Positions 26,585-36,708 of a stretch of DNA of 43,471 nt are shown here, in pieces (positions within the stretch are counted from its first letter, which is position 1; each line of letters starts with the position of its first letter). The position numbers and the translations under genes were made by a program. Source of the stretch: an uncultured Rhizobium sp. (GTDB lineage: Bacteria > Pseudomonadota > Alphaproteobacteria > Rhizobiales > Rhizobiaceae); assembly GCA_945952415.1 (NCBI GenBank), contig CAMFIF010000030.1:1-43471 (forward strand). Reading direction: 5' to 3'. Under the pieces are notes generated by a model, which did not search any database, was not told the DNA's origin, and worked only from the letters and a program-made list of their open reading frames with translations.

Positions 26585-27376
26585 TCAGTCGCGGCGCCCG
26601 TCAAAGAGAAGGAAACGAAGACTAATTGTCTGGTCCAGCTCGCTTTCAAAGGCGCGAGCAAGATGATCGCAGACCGCGTGGGGATCCGCCCCTCGCCTTA
26701 CAAGCTCTTCACGGAAGAGGGTTCCCCAAAGAAAACCTGTGGCGAACTCGAATGGATCGCCGAGGGGTGACGATCTCACCACCACATCCGCCCCAGCGGT
26801 GGAGAACCCGTTTTCCTGAAGGGCGCCGCGGATAACATCCGTCTTATGATAGGCATAGGGGGTCTGGAAGTAGGCGGGCGGATCTTCCGGAAAGAACTCC
26901 GAGAGCGCGCGGTTCAAGACCATGGCGAAGGGGTTTCGTGTCAGGCTGTCCCACACTGTGAAGACGAAACGGCCCTCCCGCTTCAGGACGCGGCGGGCCG
27001 ATCCGTAAGCTCCGGCCCTGTCCGGAAACAGCATGAGGCCGAACTGGCAGACCACGAGATCAAAACTATCGTGGGCGAAGGGCAGGTTCGTCGCGTCGCA
27101 GGTCTGGAACTCAAGTTTGTCCGAGGAGAGGAATTTTCTTCTTCCTACCTCCAGCGCAGACCCATTGAGGTCGGAGGCAATGTATTGCCGGAACTTCGGT
27201 GCCCGGTCGAGGATTTCGCGTGTCAGGATGGCCGTACCGGCCGCTGTTTCCAGTATGTCTTCAGAGCCCAGCGCCGCGACATAATCCGCGACATAGCGGG
27301 CAGGCTCCCGGAAGATGACCGGAACAAGAAAGCGGTCATAGCATTCCGGTATCGTCATCGCCAAGCGATCGTTCAT
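26585..27376 (-). CDS. Class I SAM-dependent methyltransferase, UbiE-like
   Basis: 263 aa. Motif I is ILETAAGTAILTREIL (around 36-51), where the usual G-x-G-x-G reads AAGTA. An acidic residue ends the second strand (IASDLNGSALEVG). Then come TCDATNLPFAHDSFDLVVCQFGLMLFPD, typical of Methyltransf_11 enzymes, and VLKREGRFVFTVWD. Substrate cannot be read from sequence. It could act on a small molecule, quinone or antibiotic-like compound. It is convergent with msrQ (9 bases between stops) and divergent from the YciI-like gene across an AT-rich promoter region (27377-27601). Confidence 0.85.
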   Translation of the reverse strand: MNDRLAMTIPECYDRFLVPVIFREPARYVADYVAALGSEDILETAAGTAILTREILDRAPKFRQYIASDLNGSALEVGRRKFLSSDKLEFQTCDATNLPFAHDSFDLVVCQFGLMLFPDRAGAYGSARRVLKREGRFVFTVWDSLTRNPFAMVLNRALSEFFPEDPPAYFQTPYAYHKTDVIRGALQENGFSTAGADVVVRSSPLGDPFEFATGFLWGTLFREELVRRGADPHAVCDHLARAFESELDQTISLRFLLFDGRRD

Positions 27377-27601
27377 GGCAAAACCTCGAAAGCAGCAAGG
27401 GTTAAATGAGAATCCGGCCTCTTATTCTCTTTTCCGTATATTCATATATATTGCTGCGGCGGGTCAAGCGGTGGGAGCACCGGTAGGCGCCTGGGGATAG
27501 CGGCCGCTTTTTTCGGACCCTCTTCGCCGAATCCGTTGGCGCTTGAACGTCATCTCAATAGGCGCACAGGATGCACGAGGATGTAGCGAAGGAGAAATGC
27601 A

Positions 27602-28027
27602 ATGCGTGTGGTCGTTTTCGTGAAGGCGACGGAAGACAGCGAAGCGGGCGTGATGCCAAGTGGCGCGCTGGTGGAAGCCATGGGCCGGTTCAACGAGGAA
27701 CTGGTGAATGCCGGCATCATGCTGAGCGGCGAAGGTCTGAAACCCTCAAAGATCGGCAAGCGCGTCGCCTTCGATGGCGAGAGCCGCCGGGTGATCGACG
27801 GCCCGTTTGCCGAGACCCGCGAGCTGATCTCCGGCTACTGGATCTGGGAGGTGCGGGACATGGACGAGGCGGTGGAATGGGTGAAGCGCTGCCCCAACCC
27901 CATGCCAGGCCCGAGCGAGATCGAAATCCGCCCGGTTTACACGATGGAGGACTTTGCCGAGGTGATGACGCCCGAGGGTAGCGCGGTACACGACCGCGTC
28001 GTTGCGAAGCTTGCCGAAAAGCATTGA
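27602..28027 (+). CDS. YciI/DGPF-domain protein, 141 aa
   Basis: AAGGAG lies 5 bases before the ATG. The signature DGPFAETRELISGYWIWEV (residues 62-80) is that of the YCII-related (DGPF, PhnB-like) family with a ferredoxin-like dimeric fold. Such genes are usually followed by VOC-family or extracytoplasmic sigma factor genes. Here only the first codons of a VOC gene remain downstream (28044-28091). Its biochemical role is unknown and it should be cytoplasmic. Confidence 0.9.
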   Translation: MRVVVFVKATEDSEAGVMPSGALVEAMGRFNEELVNAGIMLSGEGLKPSKIGKRVAFDGESRRVIDGPFAETRELISGYWIWEVRDMDEAVEWVKRCPNPMPGPSEIEIRPVYTMEDFAEVMTPEGSAVHDRVVAKLAEKH

Positions 28028-28043
28028 ATCGCCTACGACCCGG

Positions 28044-28091
28044 ATGATCATCATCAACCTGCCGGTTGCCGATCTTGCACGCGCAATTCGG
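28044..28091 (+). pseudogene. N-terminal remnant of a VOC/glyoxalase-like gene
   Basis: From the ATG at 28044 the frame reads MIIINLPVADLARAIR. This is the conserved start of VOC-family proteins (where NLPVADLARA is followed by xFYxALGF). After about 16 codons the similarity ends and palindromic repeat DNA begins. Genes of this type normally follow YciI-like genes, so this is best read as a gene cut off by deletion or repeat insertion. Short length keeps confidence moderate. Confidence 0.6.
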
Positions 28092-28120
28092 ACGCTTCTG
28101 TGCCTGCCCGGCGCCGCGTC

Positions 28121-28360
28121 CGAGGAACCCCTCCCCTCTGTCGGCTGCGCCGACATCTCCCCCTCAGGGGGGAGATCGGGATACGGATTCTTTGGGCAGG
28201 CCCCGGAAAACGTTTCCTTGGATGAGACGGTTGTTGTCTGGGGATTCATAAAAAACACGGTCGATCTCCCCTTGAGGGGAGATGTCCCGGCAGGGAAAGA
28301 GAGGGGTGCGGCATACCCGACGATTTTCGGGGCTGCGATGTCGCAAACTCGGCGCCCCGC
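28121..28360. repeat. Inverted palindromic repeats between the VOC remnant and rplQ
   Basis: A left copy around 28126-28175 (CCCCTCTGTCGGC, then CATCTCCCCCTC and its complement) and a right copy around 28260-28310 (GATCTCCCC, GGGGAGATG, then AGAGGGGTG) are inverted relative to each other. A GCAAACTCGG segment at about 28346 resembles the outer arm of the repeat at 22725-22808. The 432-base stretch 28028-28459 otherwise holds only the VOC remnant and the rplQ terminator. Confidence 0.75.
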
Positions 28361-28401
28361 GAGATACAGGCGGGCCGCACATGAACCATCGTCCGAACAG
28401 C

Positions 28402-28428
28402 AAAAAGCCGGAGTGTTGCCACTCCGGC
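28402..28428 (-). terminator. Terminator at the end of the ribosomal superoperon
   Basis: The stem GCCGGAGTG/CACTCCGGC (28407-28428) is followed on the minus strand by TTTTTGC. It lies 32 bases after the rplQ stop. Confidence 0.9.
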
Positions 28429-28459
28429 CTCTGATATTGTCCCACCGGGAAGCTGCGAT

Positions 28460-28879
28460 TTATGCTGCTTCGGCGGCTTCGGCCTCGGCGCGGGCCTTGT
28501 CGGCAGCGCCCTTGGCGTCGACGTCGCGGTCAACGAATTCGATGACGGCCATGGCAGCGTTGTCGCCGTGGCGGAAGCCGGCCTTCATGATGCGAAGGTA
28601 GCCGCCGTTGCGGTTGGCGTAACGGGAGGCAATGGTGTCGAACAGCTTCGAGACGACGGATGCGTCGCGAACCTGGGAGATCGCCTGGCGGCGAGCGTGC
28701 AGGTCGCCGCGCTTGCCGAGGGTGACGAGCTTTTCGACGATCGGACGGATTTCCTTTGCCTTCGGCAGGGTGGTCACGATCTGCTCATGGGTGATGAGCG
28801 AGGCGGCCATGTTGGCGAACATGGCCTTGCGGTGGCTGGCAGTGCGGTTGAGCTTGCGGCCGGCTTTCTGGTGGCGCAT
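28460..28879 (-). CDS. rplQ: Large ribosomal subunit protein bL17
   Basis: 139 aa. The conserved N-terminus [19 protein letters not shown] and the [16 protein letters not shown] segment identify bL17, which sits near the exit of the 50S tunnel. It is somewhat longer than E. coli L17 (127 aa) through an Ala/Glu-rich tail, as in other rhizobia. It is the last gene of the superoperon, 39 bases after rpoA, with a strong terminator following. Confidence 0.98.
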   Translation of the reverse strand: MRHQKAGRKLNRTASHRKAMFANMAASLITHEQIVTTLPKAKEIRPIVEKLVTLGKRGDLHARRQAISQVRDASVVSKLFDTIASRYANRNGGYLRIMKAGFRHGDNAAMAVIEFVDRDVDAKGAADKARAEAEAAEAA

Positions 28880-28918
28880 GGCTTTACTCCTTGATCGCAG
28901 GCAGGGCCTGCATAACGG

Positions 28919-29929
28919 TTAATACTGGTCTTCGTAACGCTTGGCGAGATCTTCGATGTTCTCGGGCGGCCATGCGGGCACTTCCATGCCGAGGTGCAGG
29001 CCCATGGAAGCGAGAACTTCCTTGATTTCGTTCAGCGACTTGCGACCGAAGTTCGGAGTGCGGAGCATTTCTGCTTCCGTCTTCTGAATGAGGTCGCCGA
29101 TGTAGACGATGTTGTCGTTCTTCAGGCAGTTGGCCGAACGAACGGAGAGTTCGAGTTCGTCCACCTTCTTGAGGAGCGCCGGGTTGAAGGCAAGCTCGGT
29201 GACGGCTTCCTCGACGGCTTCCTTCTGCGGTTCGTCGAAGTTGACGAAGACCGAGAGCTGGTCCTGGAGGATGCGGGCCGCGAAGGCTACCGCGTCTTCA
29301 CCGGTAACGGAACCATCGGTTTCGATGGTCATGGTCAGCTTGTCATAGTCGAGAACCTGGCCTTCACGGGTGTTTTCCACCTTGTAGGACACTTTCTTGA
29401 CCGGCGAGTACAGGCTGTCGACCGGGATGAGGCCGATCGGCGCGTCTTCCGAGCGGTTACGCTCGGCAGGCACGTAGCCCTTGCCATTGTTGACCGTGAA
29501 TTCCATGCGGATCTCGGCGCCCTCGTCGAGCGTGCAGATCACGTGGTTCGGGTTCAGGATCTCGATATCGCCGACCGTCTGGATATCACCAGCGGTGACG
29601 GTGCCGGGGCCCTGCTTGCGGACAACCATGCGCTTGGCATCGTCGCCATCCATCTTGATCGCGATTTCCTTGATGTTCAGGACGATGTCCGTCACGTCTT
29701 CGCGAACGCCCGGGATGGACGAGAACTCATGCAGCACGCCGTCGATCTGGACGGCGGTGACGGCAGCGCCGCGGAGCGACGAAAGCAGCACGCGACGCAG
29801 CGCGTTGCCGAGGGTGAGGCCGAAGCCACGCTCCAGAGGCTCGGCGACGAGCGTTGCCTTGGTGCGGCCGGAGGAGGTGAACTCCACCTTGTTCGGCTTG
29901 ATCAGTTCCTGCCAGTTCTTCTGGATCAT
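28919..29929 (-). CDS. rpoA: RNA polymerase alpha subunit
   Basis: 336 aa from the ATG at 29927-29929. Earlier in-frame codons lack family similarity. The N-terminal assembly domain ([20 protein letters not shown], about 36-55) and the C-terminal domain that contacts UP elements and activators ([20 protein letters not shown], then [13 protein letters not shown]) are complete. It lies between rpsK and rplQ in the standard alpha-operon order. Length is normal for alphaproteobacteria. Confidence 0.98.
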   Translation of the reverse strand: MIQKNWQELIKPNKVEFTSSGRTKATLVAEPLERGFGLTLGNALRRVLLSSLRGAAVTAVQIDGVLHEFSSIPGVREDVTDIVLNIKEIAIKMDGDDAKRMVVRKQGPGTVTAGDIQTVGDIEILNPNHVICTLDEGAEIRMEFTVNNGKGYVPAERNRSEDAPIGLIPVDSLYSPVKKVSYKVENTREGQVLDYDKLTMTIETDGSVTGEDAVAFAARILQDQLSVFVNFDEPQKEAVEEAVTELAFNPALLKKVDELELSVRSANCLKNDNIVYIGDLIQKTEAEMLRTPNFGRKSLNEIKEVLASMGLHLGMEVPAWPPENIEDLAKRYEDQY

Positions 29930-30033
29930 TGTTTTTTCCTTCCGTTCGCCGTCACCATCCAATCGTGACGACCGAGCATGAAACAAGCGAGGCGGAGGAT
30001 CCGAAAGGACCTTCCGCCCGCCACGGACGATGA

Positions 30034-30423
30034 TCAGACGCGGCGCTTCTTGCGCGGACGGCAGCCGTTGTGCGGGATCGGGGTCACGTCACGGATCGAG
30101 GTGATCATGAAGCCGGCAGCCTGGAGGGCGCGCAGAGCGGATTCACGACCCGAACCCGGACCGCAAACTTCGACTTCCAGCGACTTCATGCCATGTTCCT
30201 GGGCCTTCTTCGCGGCGTCTTCGGCGGCGATCTGGGCAGCGAACGGGGTCGACTTGCGCGAACCCTTGAAGCCCTTCGAGCCGGCGGACGACCAGGCAAT
30301 GGCATTGCCCTGCGCGTCGGTGATGGTGATCATGGTGTTGTTGAAGGTGGAGTTGACGTGTGCAACGCCCGAGGTGATGTTCTTGCGCTCGCGACGGCGG
30401 ACGCGGGTGGCTTCCTTGGCCAT
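30034..30423 (-). CDS. rpsK: Small ribosomal subunit protein uS11
   Basis: 129 aa from the ATG at 30421-30423. The frame continues upstream into repeat DNA that is not part of the protein. It has [22 protein letters not shown] and the C-terminal [18 protein letters not shown] typical of uS11, which lines the mRNA channel near the E site. The 265-base gap to rpsM is long and filled with a repeat. Confidence 0.97.
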   Translation of the reverse strand: MAKEATRVRRRERKNITSGVAHVNSTFNNTMITITDAQGNAIAWSSAGSKGFKGSRKSTPFAAQIAAEDAAKKAQEHGMKSLEVEVCGPGSGRESALRALQAAGFMITSIRDVTPIPHNGCRPRKKRRV

Positions 30424-30482
30424 GGTCTTCCTTTCAAGTGATCTCTTCACCGCCGTAACACCAGCGGCTACACCGGAAATGT

Positions 30483-30686
30483 GCGTGAGTAGCAAGCAGT
30501 GAGTAGTGAGTAGTGAGTAGTTAAGACCACTCTCAACCCGGACCGTCGCTACAGACCGTCCATTTCCAATCCTCTCCCAAGCGGGAGCATCATCTCGCCG
30601 CCAGAGGGCGACGACATCATAAGCAAACAGCGAAAGTGAGCAGCAAGCAGATCCCCACTCGCTACTCACCAGTCGCTATTCGCTCA
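30483..30686. repeat. GTGAGTA-rich inverted repeat between rpsM and rpsK
   Basis: The left arm (30487-30521) repeats AGTAGTG units (GTGAGTAGTGAGTAGTGAG). The right arm (about 30630-30686) carries the complement type (CTCGCTACTCACCAGTCGC). The arms enclose about 110 bases without a gene. The element is transcribed with the operon and separates rpsM from rpsK. Confidence 0.65.
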
Positions 30687-30688
30687 AA

Positions 30689-31057
30689 TTACTTCTTCTT
30701 GCCTGCGATGGCCTTTGCCGGGCCCTTGCGGGTGCGGGCATTGGTGTGCGTGCGCTGGCCGCGGACCGGGAGGCCACGACGATGACGCAGGCCACGGTAG
30801 CAGCCGAGGTCCATCAGACGCTTGATGTTCATCGAGGTTTCACGGCGCAGATCGCCTTCCACCTGATAATCACGGTCGATGGTTTCACGGATCTGCAGGA
30901 CTTCCGCGTCCGTCAGCTGGTGAACGCGACGCTCAGCCGGAATACCGACCTTTTCGCAGATTTCCTGTGCAAACTTCGGACCAATCCCGTGAATGTAGGT
31001 CAGCGCAATTACTACGCGCTTCGCGGTCGGGATGTTGACGCCAGCGATACGTGCCAC
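30689..31057 (-). CDS. rpsM: Small ribosomal subunit protein uS13
   Basis: 122 aa. [20 protein letters not shown] and the C-terminal [20 protein letters not shown] are diagnostic. uS13 sits in the head of the 30S subunit and bridges to the 50S and the P-site tRNA. The order adk-rpsM-rpsK-rpoA without rpmJ between secY and rpsM is usual for alphaproteobacteria. The 290-base gap to adk contains GC-rich hairpins (for example GCCGGGAA/TTCCCGGC near 31282-31340) but no gene. Confidence 0.98.
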   Translation of the reverse strand: MARIAGVNIPTAKRVVIALTYIHGIGPKFAQEICEKVGIPAERRVHQLTDAEVLQIRETIDRDYQVEGDLRRETSMNIKRLMDLGCYRGLRHRRGLPVRGQRTHTNARTRKGPAKAIAGKKK

Positions 31058-31347
31058 GCCTATTCTCCTTGCGTTCCCTGACGCCTTCAGGCGCTAGGTG
31101 CTTCGTTATGCGGCCAGGCCGCTTGTTTATCTCAAAGGGTTCGAACACGCGAATGCGACCGGACCCGGACTTCTCTTGGTCCGCGCCGTTCGCCTGATGT
31201 TGCGAGTTGGCGCGTTCCTTAACGGAATCGGTCACAAAAAGCAACCAGTCCCGCCATAATAATTCCCCGGGCCTCGAAGAAGCCGGGAAAGTGGGTCCGC
31301 CTCCGGGACCCCGTCTGCGGGGAAGACGAGAGCTTCCCGGCTGAAAC

Positions 31348-32004
31348 TTACCGCTTGTATGCGGAAAGAATTTTGTCGATCGCGGCGGAGACGTCGCCGA
31401 TCTCGGCCATGCCATCCACGGACTTCAGCTTCTTCTTGGCATAGTAATAGCCAATCAGAGGCGAGGTTTCCTTGTAATAGGCCTGGAGCCGCGTGGTCAT
31501 CGTCTCGGCATTGTCATCGGGACGACGCTTGAACTCGGTCGAGCCGCACTTGTCGCAAACGCCATCCACCTTGGGCTTGTGGTTGTGGTCGTGGTAGCCG
31601 GCGCCGCACTTGGCGCAGGTGTAACGGCCCGAGACGCGATCGACGAGAACGGAATCATTCACCTGAAGCTCGATGACGACGTCGAGTTCGATGCCCTTGG
31701 ACTGCAGCATCGATTCGGTGGCATCCGCCTGCACCAGCGTGCGCGGGAAGCCATCGAGGATGAAGCCATTGGCGCAATCCGGCTGATCGATGCGCTCGGA
31801 GACGATGTCGATGACGATATCGTCCGAGACGAGCTTTCCGGCATCCATCACGGCCTTGGCGCGCTTGCCCACATCCGTACCCGCAGCCACGGCCGCGCGC
31901 AGCATGTCACCGGTCGAAAGCTGCGGGATACCGTAGTTCTCGACGATCCGCTGGGCCTGGGTCCCCTTCCCCGCTCCCGGCGGTCCCAAAAGAATTAGTC
32001 TCAT
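31348..32004 (-). CDS. adk: Adenylate kinase
   Basis: 218 aa. It interconverts AMP + ATP and 2 ADP in the cytoplasm. P-loop [10 protein letters not shown] (7-16), the AMP-binding DGFPRTLVQ and the LID domain are visible. The LID carries two Cys pairs (CAKC and CDKC), so it is the zinc-type LID rather than the hydrogen-bonded E. coli type. The start overlaps the secY stop by ATGA, the usual secY-adk coupling. Confidence 0.97.
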   Translation of the reverse strand: MRLILLGPPGAGKGTQAQRIVENYGIPQLSTGDMLRAAVAAGTDVGKRAKAVMDAGKLVSDDIVIDIVSERIDQPDCANGFILDGFPRTLVQADATESMLQSKGIELDVVIELQVNDSVLVDRVSGRYTCAKCGAGYHDHNHKPKVDGVCDKCGSTEFKRRPDDNAETMTTRLQAYYKETSPLIGYYYAKKKLKSVDGMAEIGDVSAAIDKILSAYKR

Positions 32005-33341
32005 CGTCCCCTCTTACCTCCACGGAGCTTGCTCTTCTTGATCAGGCCCTCATATTGCTGCGCAATCAGGTGCCCCTGGATCTGTGCTACCGTATCGAGG
32101 GTGACGCTGACAACAATCAAAAGCGACGTACCACCAAGGGCTAATGGGATACCGGTCTGAGAGACGAGGATTTCCGGAAGGATGCAGACGACGACGAGGT
32201 AGATGGCGCCGACCACGGTGATGCGCGTCAGGACGTAATCCAGATATTCTGCGGTGCGTTCGCCGGGGCGAATACCGGGAATGAAACCGCCGTGCTTCTT
32301 CAGATTATCGGCCGTATCCTTCGGATTGAAGACGATGGCCGTGTAGAAGAAGGCGAAGAAGGCAATCAGCAGACCATAGAGCACCATGTAGACCGGGCGG
32401 CCGTGGCCGAGCGAGGCGATGACCATGGTGGCCCATTCGGGCAGGTTCTGATTGTGCGAGAAGCCGGCAATCGTACCCGGCAGCAGCAGCAGCGAGGACG
32501 CAAAGATCGCCGGGATGACGCCGGAGGTGTTGAGCTTCAGCGGCAGGTGGGACGATTCGCCCCGCGACATGCCGTTGCCGATCTGGCGCTTGGGATACTG
32601 GATCAGCAGGCGGCGCTGCGCACGTTCGACGAAAACGATGAGTGCGATGACGGCAATGGCAACGACCAGCACGGTCAGGATCAGCGGCGTGGAGAGCGCA
32701 CCGGTGCGGCCAAGTTCCAGCGTGCCGGCAAGCGCGGTCGGCAGACCGGCGGCAATGCCGGCGAAGATGATCAGCGACGTGCCGTTGCCGATGCCGCGCG
32801 ACGTGATCTGCTCGCCGAGCCACATCAGGAACATGGTGCCACCGAGCAGAGAAATGACGGTGGAGATGCGGAAGAACAGGCCCGGATCGGTCACCACATT
32901 CGCAGCACTTTCCAGGCCGACGGCAATGCCATAGGCCTGCAGCGCGCCCAGAAGCACGGTGCCGTAACGGGTATACTGGTTGATGATCTTGCGGCCCTGC
33001 TCGCCTTCCTTCTTCAGGTTTTCGAGCGCCGGAACGACCGAGGTCATCAGCTGCACGATGATCGAGGAGGAGATATAGGGCATGATGCCGAGGGCGAAGA
33101 TTGCCATGCGCTGCACGGCCCCGCCCGAGAACATGTTGAAGAGGCCGAGAATGCCGCCCGACTGGCCCTTGAAGGCGTGGGCATAGGCTTCAGGGTTGAG
33201 ACCCGGGAGCGGGATATGGGTGCCAAGCCGATAAACGATCAGCGCCAGCAGGGTGAACCAGAGGCGCTTCTTGAGGTCCTCGGCCTTGGCAAAGGTCGAA
33301 AAATTGAGATTCGAGGCCAGTTGTTCCGCTGCCGATGCCAT
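32001..33341 (-). CDS. secY: Protein translocase subunit SecY
   Basis: 446 aa from the ATG of [14 protein letters not shown]. The seven preceding codons of the open frame are not conserved. Ten membrane helices form the Sec channel. Recognisable segments are [12 protein letters not shown] near residue 40, TRYGTVLL, the cytoplasmic loop [16 protein letters not shown] that docks ribosomes and SecA, and [22 protein letters not shown]. Its stop overlaps adk. A terminator-like hairpin lies between rplO and secY. Confidence 0.97.
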   Translation of the reverse strand: MASAAEQLASNLNFSTFAKAEDLKKRLWFTLLALIVYRLGTHIPLPGLNPEAYAHAFKGQSGGILGLFNMFSGGAVQRMAIFALGIMPYISSSIIVQLMTSVVPALENLKKEGEQGRKIINQYTRYGTVLLGALQAYGIAVGLESAANVVTDPGLFFRISTVISLLGGTMFLMWLGEQITSRGIGNGTSLIIFAGIAAGLPTALAGTLELGRTGALSTPLILTVLVVAIAVIALIVFVERAQRRLLIQYPKRQIGNGMSRGESSHLPLKLNTSGVIPAIFASSLLLLPGTIAGFSHNQNLPEWATMVIASLGHGRPVYMVLYGLLIAFFAFFYTAIVFNPKDTADNLKKHGGFIPGIRPGERTAEYLDYVLTRITVVGAIYLVVVCILPEILVSQTGIPLALGGTSLLIVVSVTLDTVAQIQGHLIAQQYEGLIKKSKLRGGKRGR

Positions 33342-33543
33342 GCATATCTCCGCACAACCCATCCGGTGGAAGCTGGCGCCCGGTCTTCGGAGCTGCGGGC
33401 CTCACCCGGAGAAAAATTAAATCGGTTAGGAATTCGGTGGCGGGCGGATCGCGGTCTGGTTCGCGTGCCTCACCCTCGTCTTCCATAAGCGTCCGGCGAA
33501 CCGAGCGAATCCCGGACCGGACAGTGAGGCTCACATATGGGAG

Positions 33544-33576
33544 CAAAACCGCCCGGTGTGAAGCACCCCGGGCGGT
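33544..33576 (-). terminator. Terminator-like hairpin between rplO and secY
   Basis: 9-bp arms ACCGCCCGG (33548-33556) and CCGGGCGGT (33568-33576) are followed on the minus strand by TTTTGC. It is 13 bases after the rplO stop and could reduce read-through into secY-adk. The rest of 33342-33588 has no gene. Confidence 0.6.
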
Positions 33577-33588
33577 TGTTCGACAAAC

Positions 33589-34065
33589 TTATTCGGCAGC
33601 AGCCGGCTGGGCGAGCAGCTGCAGGGAGCCGCCAGCCTTTTCGATCTTCTCGGCGGCCGGCTTGGAAGCGCCAGCAGCGACGATGGTGACCTTCGCCTTC
33701 AGCTCGCCGTCGGAGAGAACGCGTACACCGTCCTTCTCGCGGCGGATGACGCCGGCAGCCTTGAGGGCGGCGGCATCAACGGTTGCCTTGGCGTCGAGCT
33801 TGCCAGCATCGATCGCGGCCTGGATGCGGCCGAGGGAAACCTCGACGTAATCGGCGGCGAAGATGTTGTTGAAGCCACGCTTCGGCAGGCGGCGGTAGAT
33901 GGGCATCTGGCCGCCTTCGAAGCCGTTGATGGCTACGCCCGAACGGGCCTTCTGACCCTTGACGCCGCGACCACCGGTCTTGCCCTTGCCGGAACCGATA
34001 CCGCGACCGACGCGCTTGCGGTTCTTGGACGAGCCTTCGTTGTCCTTGATTTCATTCAGTTTCAT
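33589..34065 (-). CDS. rplO: Large ribosomal subunit protein uL15
   Basis: 158 aa from the ATG of [21 protein letters not shown] longer frame upstream overlaps rpmD and is not conserved. The Gly/Lys-rich N-terminus ([20 protein letters not shown]) threads into 23S rRNA. The globular C-terminal part contains [17 protein letters not shown]. It follows rpmD by 16 bases. A hairpin with a T-run lies directly after the stop. Confidence 0.97.
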   Translation of the reverse strand: MKLNEIKDNEGSSKNRKRVGRGIGSGKGKTGGRGVKGQKARSGVAINGFEGGQMPIYRRLPKRGFNNIFAADYVEVSLGRIQAAIDAGKLDAKATVDAAALKAAGVIRREKDGVRVLSDGELKAKVTIVAAGASKPAAEKIEKAGGSLQLLAQPAAAE

Positions 34066-34081
34066 GGATCTACCCTCCGGC

Positions 34082-34279
34082 TCACTTCTCGTCGACGATG
34101 CGGACGAGATGCTGTACCGCACGGATCATGCCGCGAACTGCCGGGGTGTCTTCCAGCGTACGGCGACGGTGCATCTTGTTCAGTCCGAGACCGATCAGCG
34201 TCTGGCGCTGTACATCCGGACGGCGAATGGGGCTGCCGATCTGTTCAACAGTGATCGTCTTGCCTGCGTTGTTAGCCAT
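34082..34279 (-). CDS. rpmD: Large ribosomal subunit protein uL30
   Basis: 65 aa, slightly longer than the 59-aa E. coli protein. [15 protein letters not shown] and [20 protein letters not shown] are the family core. It is a single small alpha/beta domain on the 50S surface. It lies between rpsE and rplO with short spacers (14 and 16 bases). Confidence 0.97.
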   Translation of the reverse strand: MANNAGKTITVEQIGSPIRRPDVQRQTLIGLGLNKMHRRRTLEDTPAVRGMIRAVQHLVRIVDEK

Positions 34280-34293
34280 CGATCAATCTCCTC

Positions 34294-34863
34294 TTACTCT
34301 TCGGAGGCATTGCCGGAGGCGGCGCGGCGAGCCTGGAGCGTGGCGAACTTGATGCCGCGCTGTGCCGCGATGTCCTTCGGATGTACCTGGTGCTTCAGAG
34401 CGTCGAAGGTGGCGCGAACCATGTTGTAGGGGTTCGACGAACCGGTCGACTTGGCAACCACGTCATGCATGCCGAGCGTTTCGAATACGGCGCGCATCGG
34501 ACCACCGGCGATGATACCGGTACCGGCCTTGGCGGAGCGCAGCAGAACCTTGCCGGCGCCGTGACGGCCGTTGACGTCGTGATGCAGGGTGCGGCCTTCG
34601 CGCAGCGGCACGAAGATCATGTCGCGCTTGGCAGCTTCGGTTGCCTTGCGGATTGCTTCCGGCACTTCACGTGCCTTGCCGTGGCCGAAGCCAACGCGGC
34701 CCTTCTGGTCGCCGACGACTACGAGAGCAGCGAAGCCGAAACGACGGCCGCCCTTCACCACCTTGGCGACGCGGTTGATCGCGACCAGCTTGTCAACGAA
34801 TTCGCTATCGCGCTCTTCGCGGTTCTGGCGCTCTTCGCGGGGCGCCCGTTCCTTCTGTGCCAT
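34294..34863 (-). CDS. rpsE: Small ribosomal subunit protein uS5
   Basis: 189 aa. A charged N-terminal extension (residues 1-22) precedes the double-stranded RNA-binding domain ([20 protein letters not shown]) and the second domain ([20 protein letters not shown]). uS5 shapes the mRNA entry channel and affects decoding accuracy. GAGGA lies 4 bases before the ATG. The extension makes it longer than E. coli S5 (167 aa). Confidence 0.97.
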   Translation of the reverse strand: MAQKERAPREERQNREERDSEFVDKLVAINRVAKVVKGGRRFGFAALVVVGDQKGRVGFGHGKAREVPEAIRKATEAAKRDMIFVPLREGRTLHHDVNGRHGAGKVLLRSAKAGTGIIAGGPMRAVFETLGMHDVVAKSTGSSNPYNMVRATFDALKHQVHPKDIAAQRGIKFATLQARRAASGNASEE

Positions 34864-35009
34864 TGTCCTCTTCCTTTTTCTTTTCCGGGTGCAATGGATG
34901 AGTTTAAGGACCGCATCCCCCGGAAAGGGAGGATACGGCCCCGATGAATGGATCTGCCTTTACCGGTCAGGATCCGGATTCGCCCCGGGACAATGTCCCG
35001 GATGCGAAA

Positions 35010-35372
35010 TCAGAAGCTGAGGCCGCCTTCGCGGGCTGCGTCAGCCAGTGCCTTGATGCGGCCGTGATAGATGAAGGCGCCGCGATCGAACACGACTTCC
35101 TTCACGCCAGCCTTGACGGCACGTTCGGCAACCAGCTTGCCGACGGCCGCAGCTGCTGCGGTATCGGCGCCGGTCTTCAGTTCCTTGCGCAGACCTGCGT
35201 CGAGGGTCGAGGCGGCTGCCAGCGTACGGCCGGCAACATCATCGATAACCTGGACATAGATGTTCTTCGACGAGCGATGAACAGACAGGCGCGGACGGCC
35301 GTTAGCCACCGCTTTGATCTGACGGCGCACGCGATTTGCACGACGTACAAGTGCTTCTTTCCTGCTAGCCAT
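35010..35372 (-). CDS. rplR: Large ribosomal subunit protein uL18
   Basis: 120 aa. [18 protein letters not shown] and the C-terminal [20 protein letters not shown] are diagnostic. uL18 binds 5S rRNA with uL5 and bL25. It lies 12 bases after rplF. The 146-base gap to rpsE has no gene. Confidence 0.97.
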   Translation of the reverse strand: MASRKEALVRRANRVRRQIKAVANGRPRLSVHRSSKNIYVQVIDDVAGRTLAAASTLDAGLRKELKTGADTAAAAAVGKLVAERAVKAGVKEVVFDRGAFIYHGRIKALADAAREGGLSF

Positions 35373-35384
35373 TTCGCGTGATCC

Positions 35385-35918
35385 TTACTTCTTCTTGCCT
35401 TCTTTGCGGACAATCCGCTCTTCGGCATACTTGACGCCCTTGCCCTTGTAGGGCTCCGGACCGCGATATTCGCGGATCTCGGCGGCGACCTGGCCAACCT
35501 GCTGCTTGTTGATGCCGGTGACGATGATTTCGGTCGGCTTCGGAACAGCGATGGTGATGCCTGCCGGCGGCTCATAAACCACATCGTGGCTGAAGCCGAG
35601 AGCGAGCTGCAGGTTCTTGCCCTGCATGGCGGCGCGGTAACCAACGCCGTTGATTTCGAGCTTGCGCTCGTAGCCGTCCTTGACGCCCTTGAAGATGTTT
35701 TCGATCATCGTGCGGGACATGCCCCACTTCGAACGAGCATCCTTGGAGTCGTTTGCCGGAACGACAACAACGGTGTTGCCTTCCATGGAAACCTTCACTT
35801 CGTCATTGACGACGAAGAAGAGTTCGCCCTTGGGGCCCTTGGCAGTCACCTTCTGGCCTTCAACGCCAGCGGTGATGCCTGCAGGAACCGGAACGGGCTT
35901 CTTACCGATACGAGACAT
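35385..35918 (-). CDS. rplF: Large ribosomal subunit protein uL6
   Basis: 177 aa, the same length as in E. coli. It begins [20 protein letters not shown]. The C-terminal rRNA-binding segment [24 protein letters not shown] is complete. uL6 sits near the sarcin-ricin loop, close to the factor-binding site. It follows rpsH by 40 bases. Confidence 0.98.
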   Translation of the reverse strand: MSRIGKKPVPVPAGITAGVEGQKVTAKGPKGELFFVVNDEVKVSMEGNTVVVVPANDSKDARSKWGMSRTMIENIFKGVKDGYERKLEINGVGYRAAMQGKNLQLALGFSHDVVYEPPAGITIAVPKPTEIIVTGINKQQVGQVAAEIREYRGPEPYKGKGVKYAEERIVRKEGKKK

Positions 35919-35958
35919 TATATATTCCCTATCTGTTTGCTAGGTCTCTGCAGCGATC

Positions 35959-36357
35959 TTAGAAGACCGAGCAGAGAACCTCGCCGCCGACGTTCTGTTC
36001 GCGAGCCTGGTGATCGGCCATCACACCCTTCGGGGTCGAAAGGATGGTGATGCCGAGGCCGTTCGCGACCTGCGGAATGGACTTTACCGAGACATAAACC
36101 CGGCGGCCCGGCTTGGAGACGCGGCCGATCTCGCGGATGACCGAAGCACCTTCGTAGTACTTCAGTTCGATCTGCAGCTCGGACTTGCCGTTGCCGTATT
36201 CGACCTGGGTGTAGCCGCGGATGTAGCCTTCAGCCTGCAGCACGTCGAGAACGCGTGCGCGCAGCTTGGAAGCGGGCGTGGAAACCGACGACTTGCGACG
36301 GGCAACGCCGTTGCGGATGCGGGTGAGCATATCGCCCAGAGGATCTGTCATAGCCAT
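35959..36357 (-). CDS. rpsH: Small ribosomal subunit protein uS8
   Basis: 132 aa. The N-terminus ([20 protein letters not shown]) and C-terminus ([20 protein letters not shown]) match uS8. It binds the 16S central domain and in enterobacteria represses the spc operon by binding its mRNA. Whether this happens here cannot be read from the sequence. Confidence 0.98.
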   Translation of the reverse strand: MAMTDPLGDMLTRIRNGVARRKSSVSTPASKLRARVLDVLQAEGYIRGYTQVEYGNGKSELQIELKYYEGASVIREIGRVSKPGRRVYVSVKSIPQVANGLGITILSTPKGVMADHQAREQNVGGEVLCSVF

Positions 36358-36369
36358 GTGCCCGTCTCC

Positions 36370-36675
36370 TTACCAGCTCGACTTGACGACGCCCGGCACC
36401 TTGCCGGTGTTGCCCAGCTCACGCAGCGCGATACGCGACATGCGGAGCTTGCGATAGAATGCACGCGGACGACCGGTGACTTCGCAACGGTTGCGAATGC
36501 GGGTCTTCGAGCCATCGCGCGGCAGGCTTGCAAGCTTCAGGGTTGCCTTGAACCGGTCTTCGATCGGAAGGGCCTGGTTCTGAATGATTGCCTTCAGGGC
36601 AGCGCGCTTGGCGGCCTGGTTGGCAACCGTCTTGCGGCGGCGCTTGTTCTTTTCAATAGCGCTTGTCTTCGCCAT
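36370..36675 (-). CDS. rpsN: Small ribosomal subunit protein uS14 (zinc-independent form)
   Basis: 101 aa. The C-terminal half contains [20 protein letters not shown] and [13 protein letters not shown] residues ([11 protein letters not shown]). The length and the single Cys show the long type without a zinc ribbon, as usual in proteobacteria. It lies 33 bases after rplE and 12 before rpsH. Confidence 0.98.
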   Translation of the reverse strand: MAKTSAIEKNKRRRKTVANQAAKRAALKAIIQNQALPIEDRFKATLKLASLPRDGSKTRIRNRCEVTGRPRAFYRKLRMSRIALRELGNTGKVPGVVKSSW

Positions 36676-36708
36676 AGAGGTGTTCCTTTTCTACGCTCGT
36701 CGTTACGG

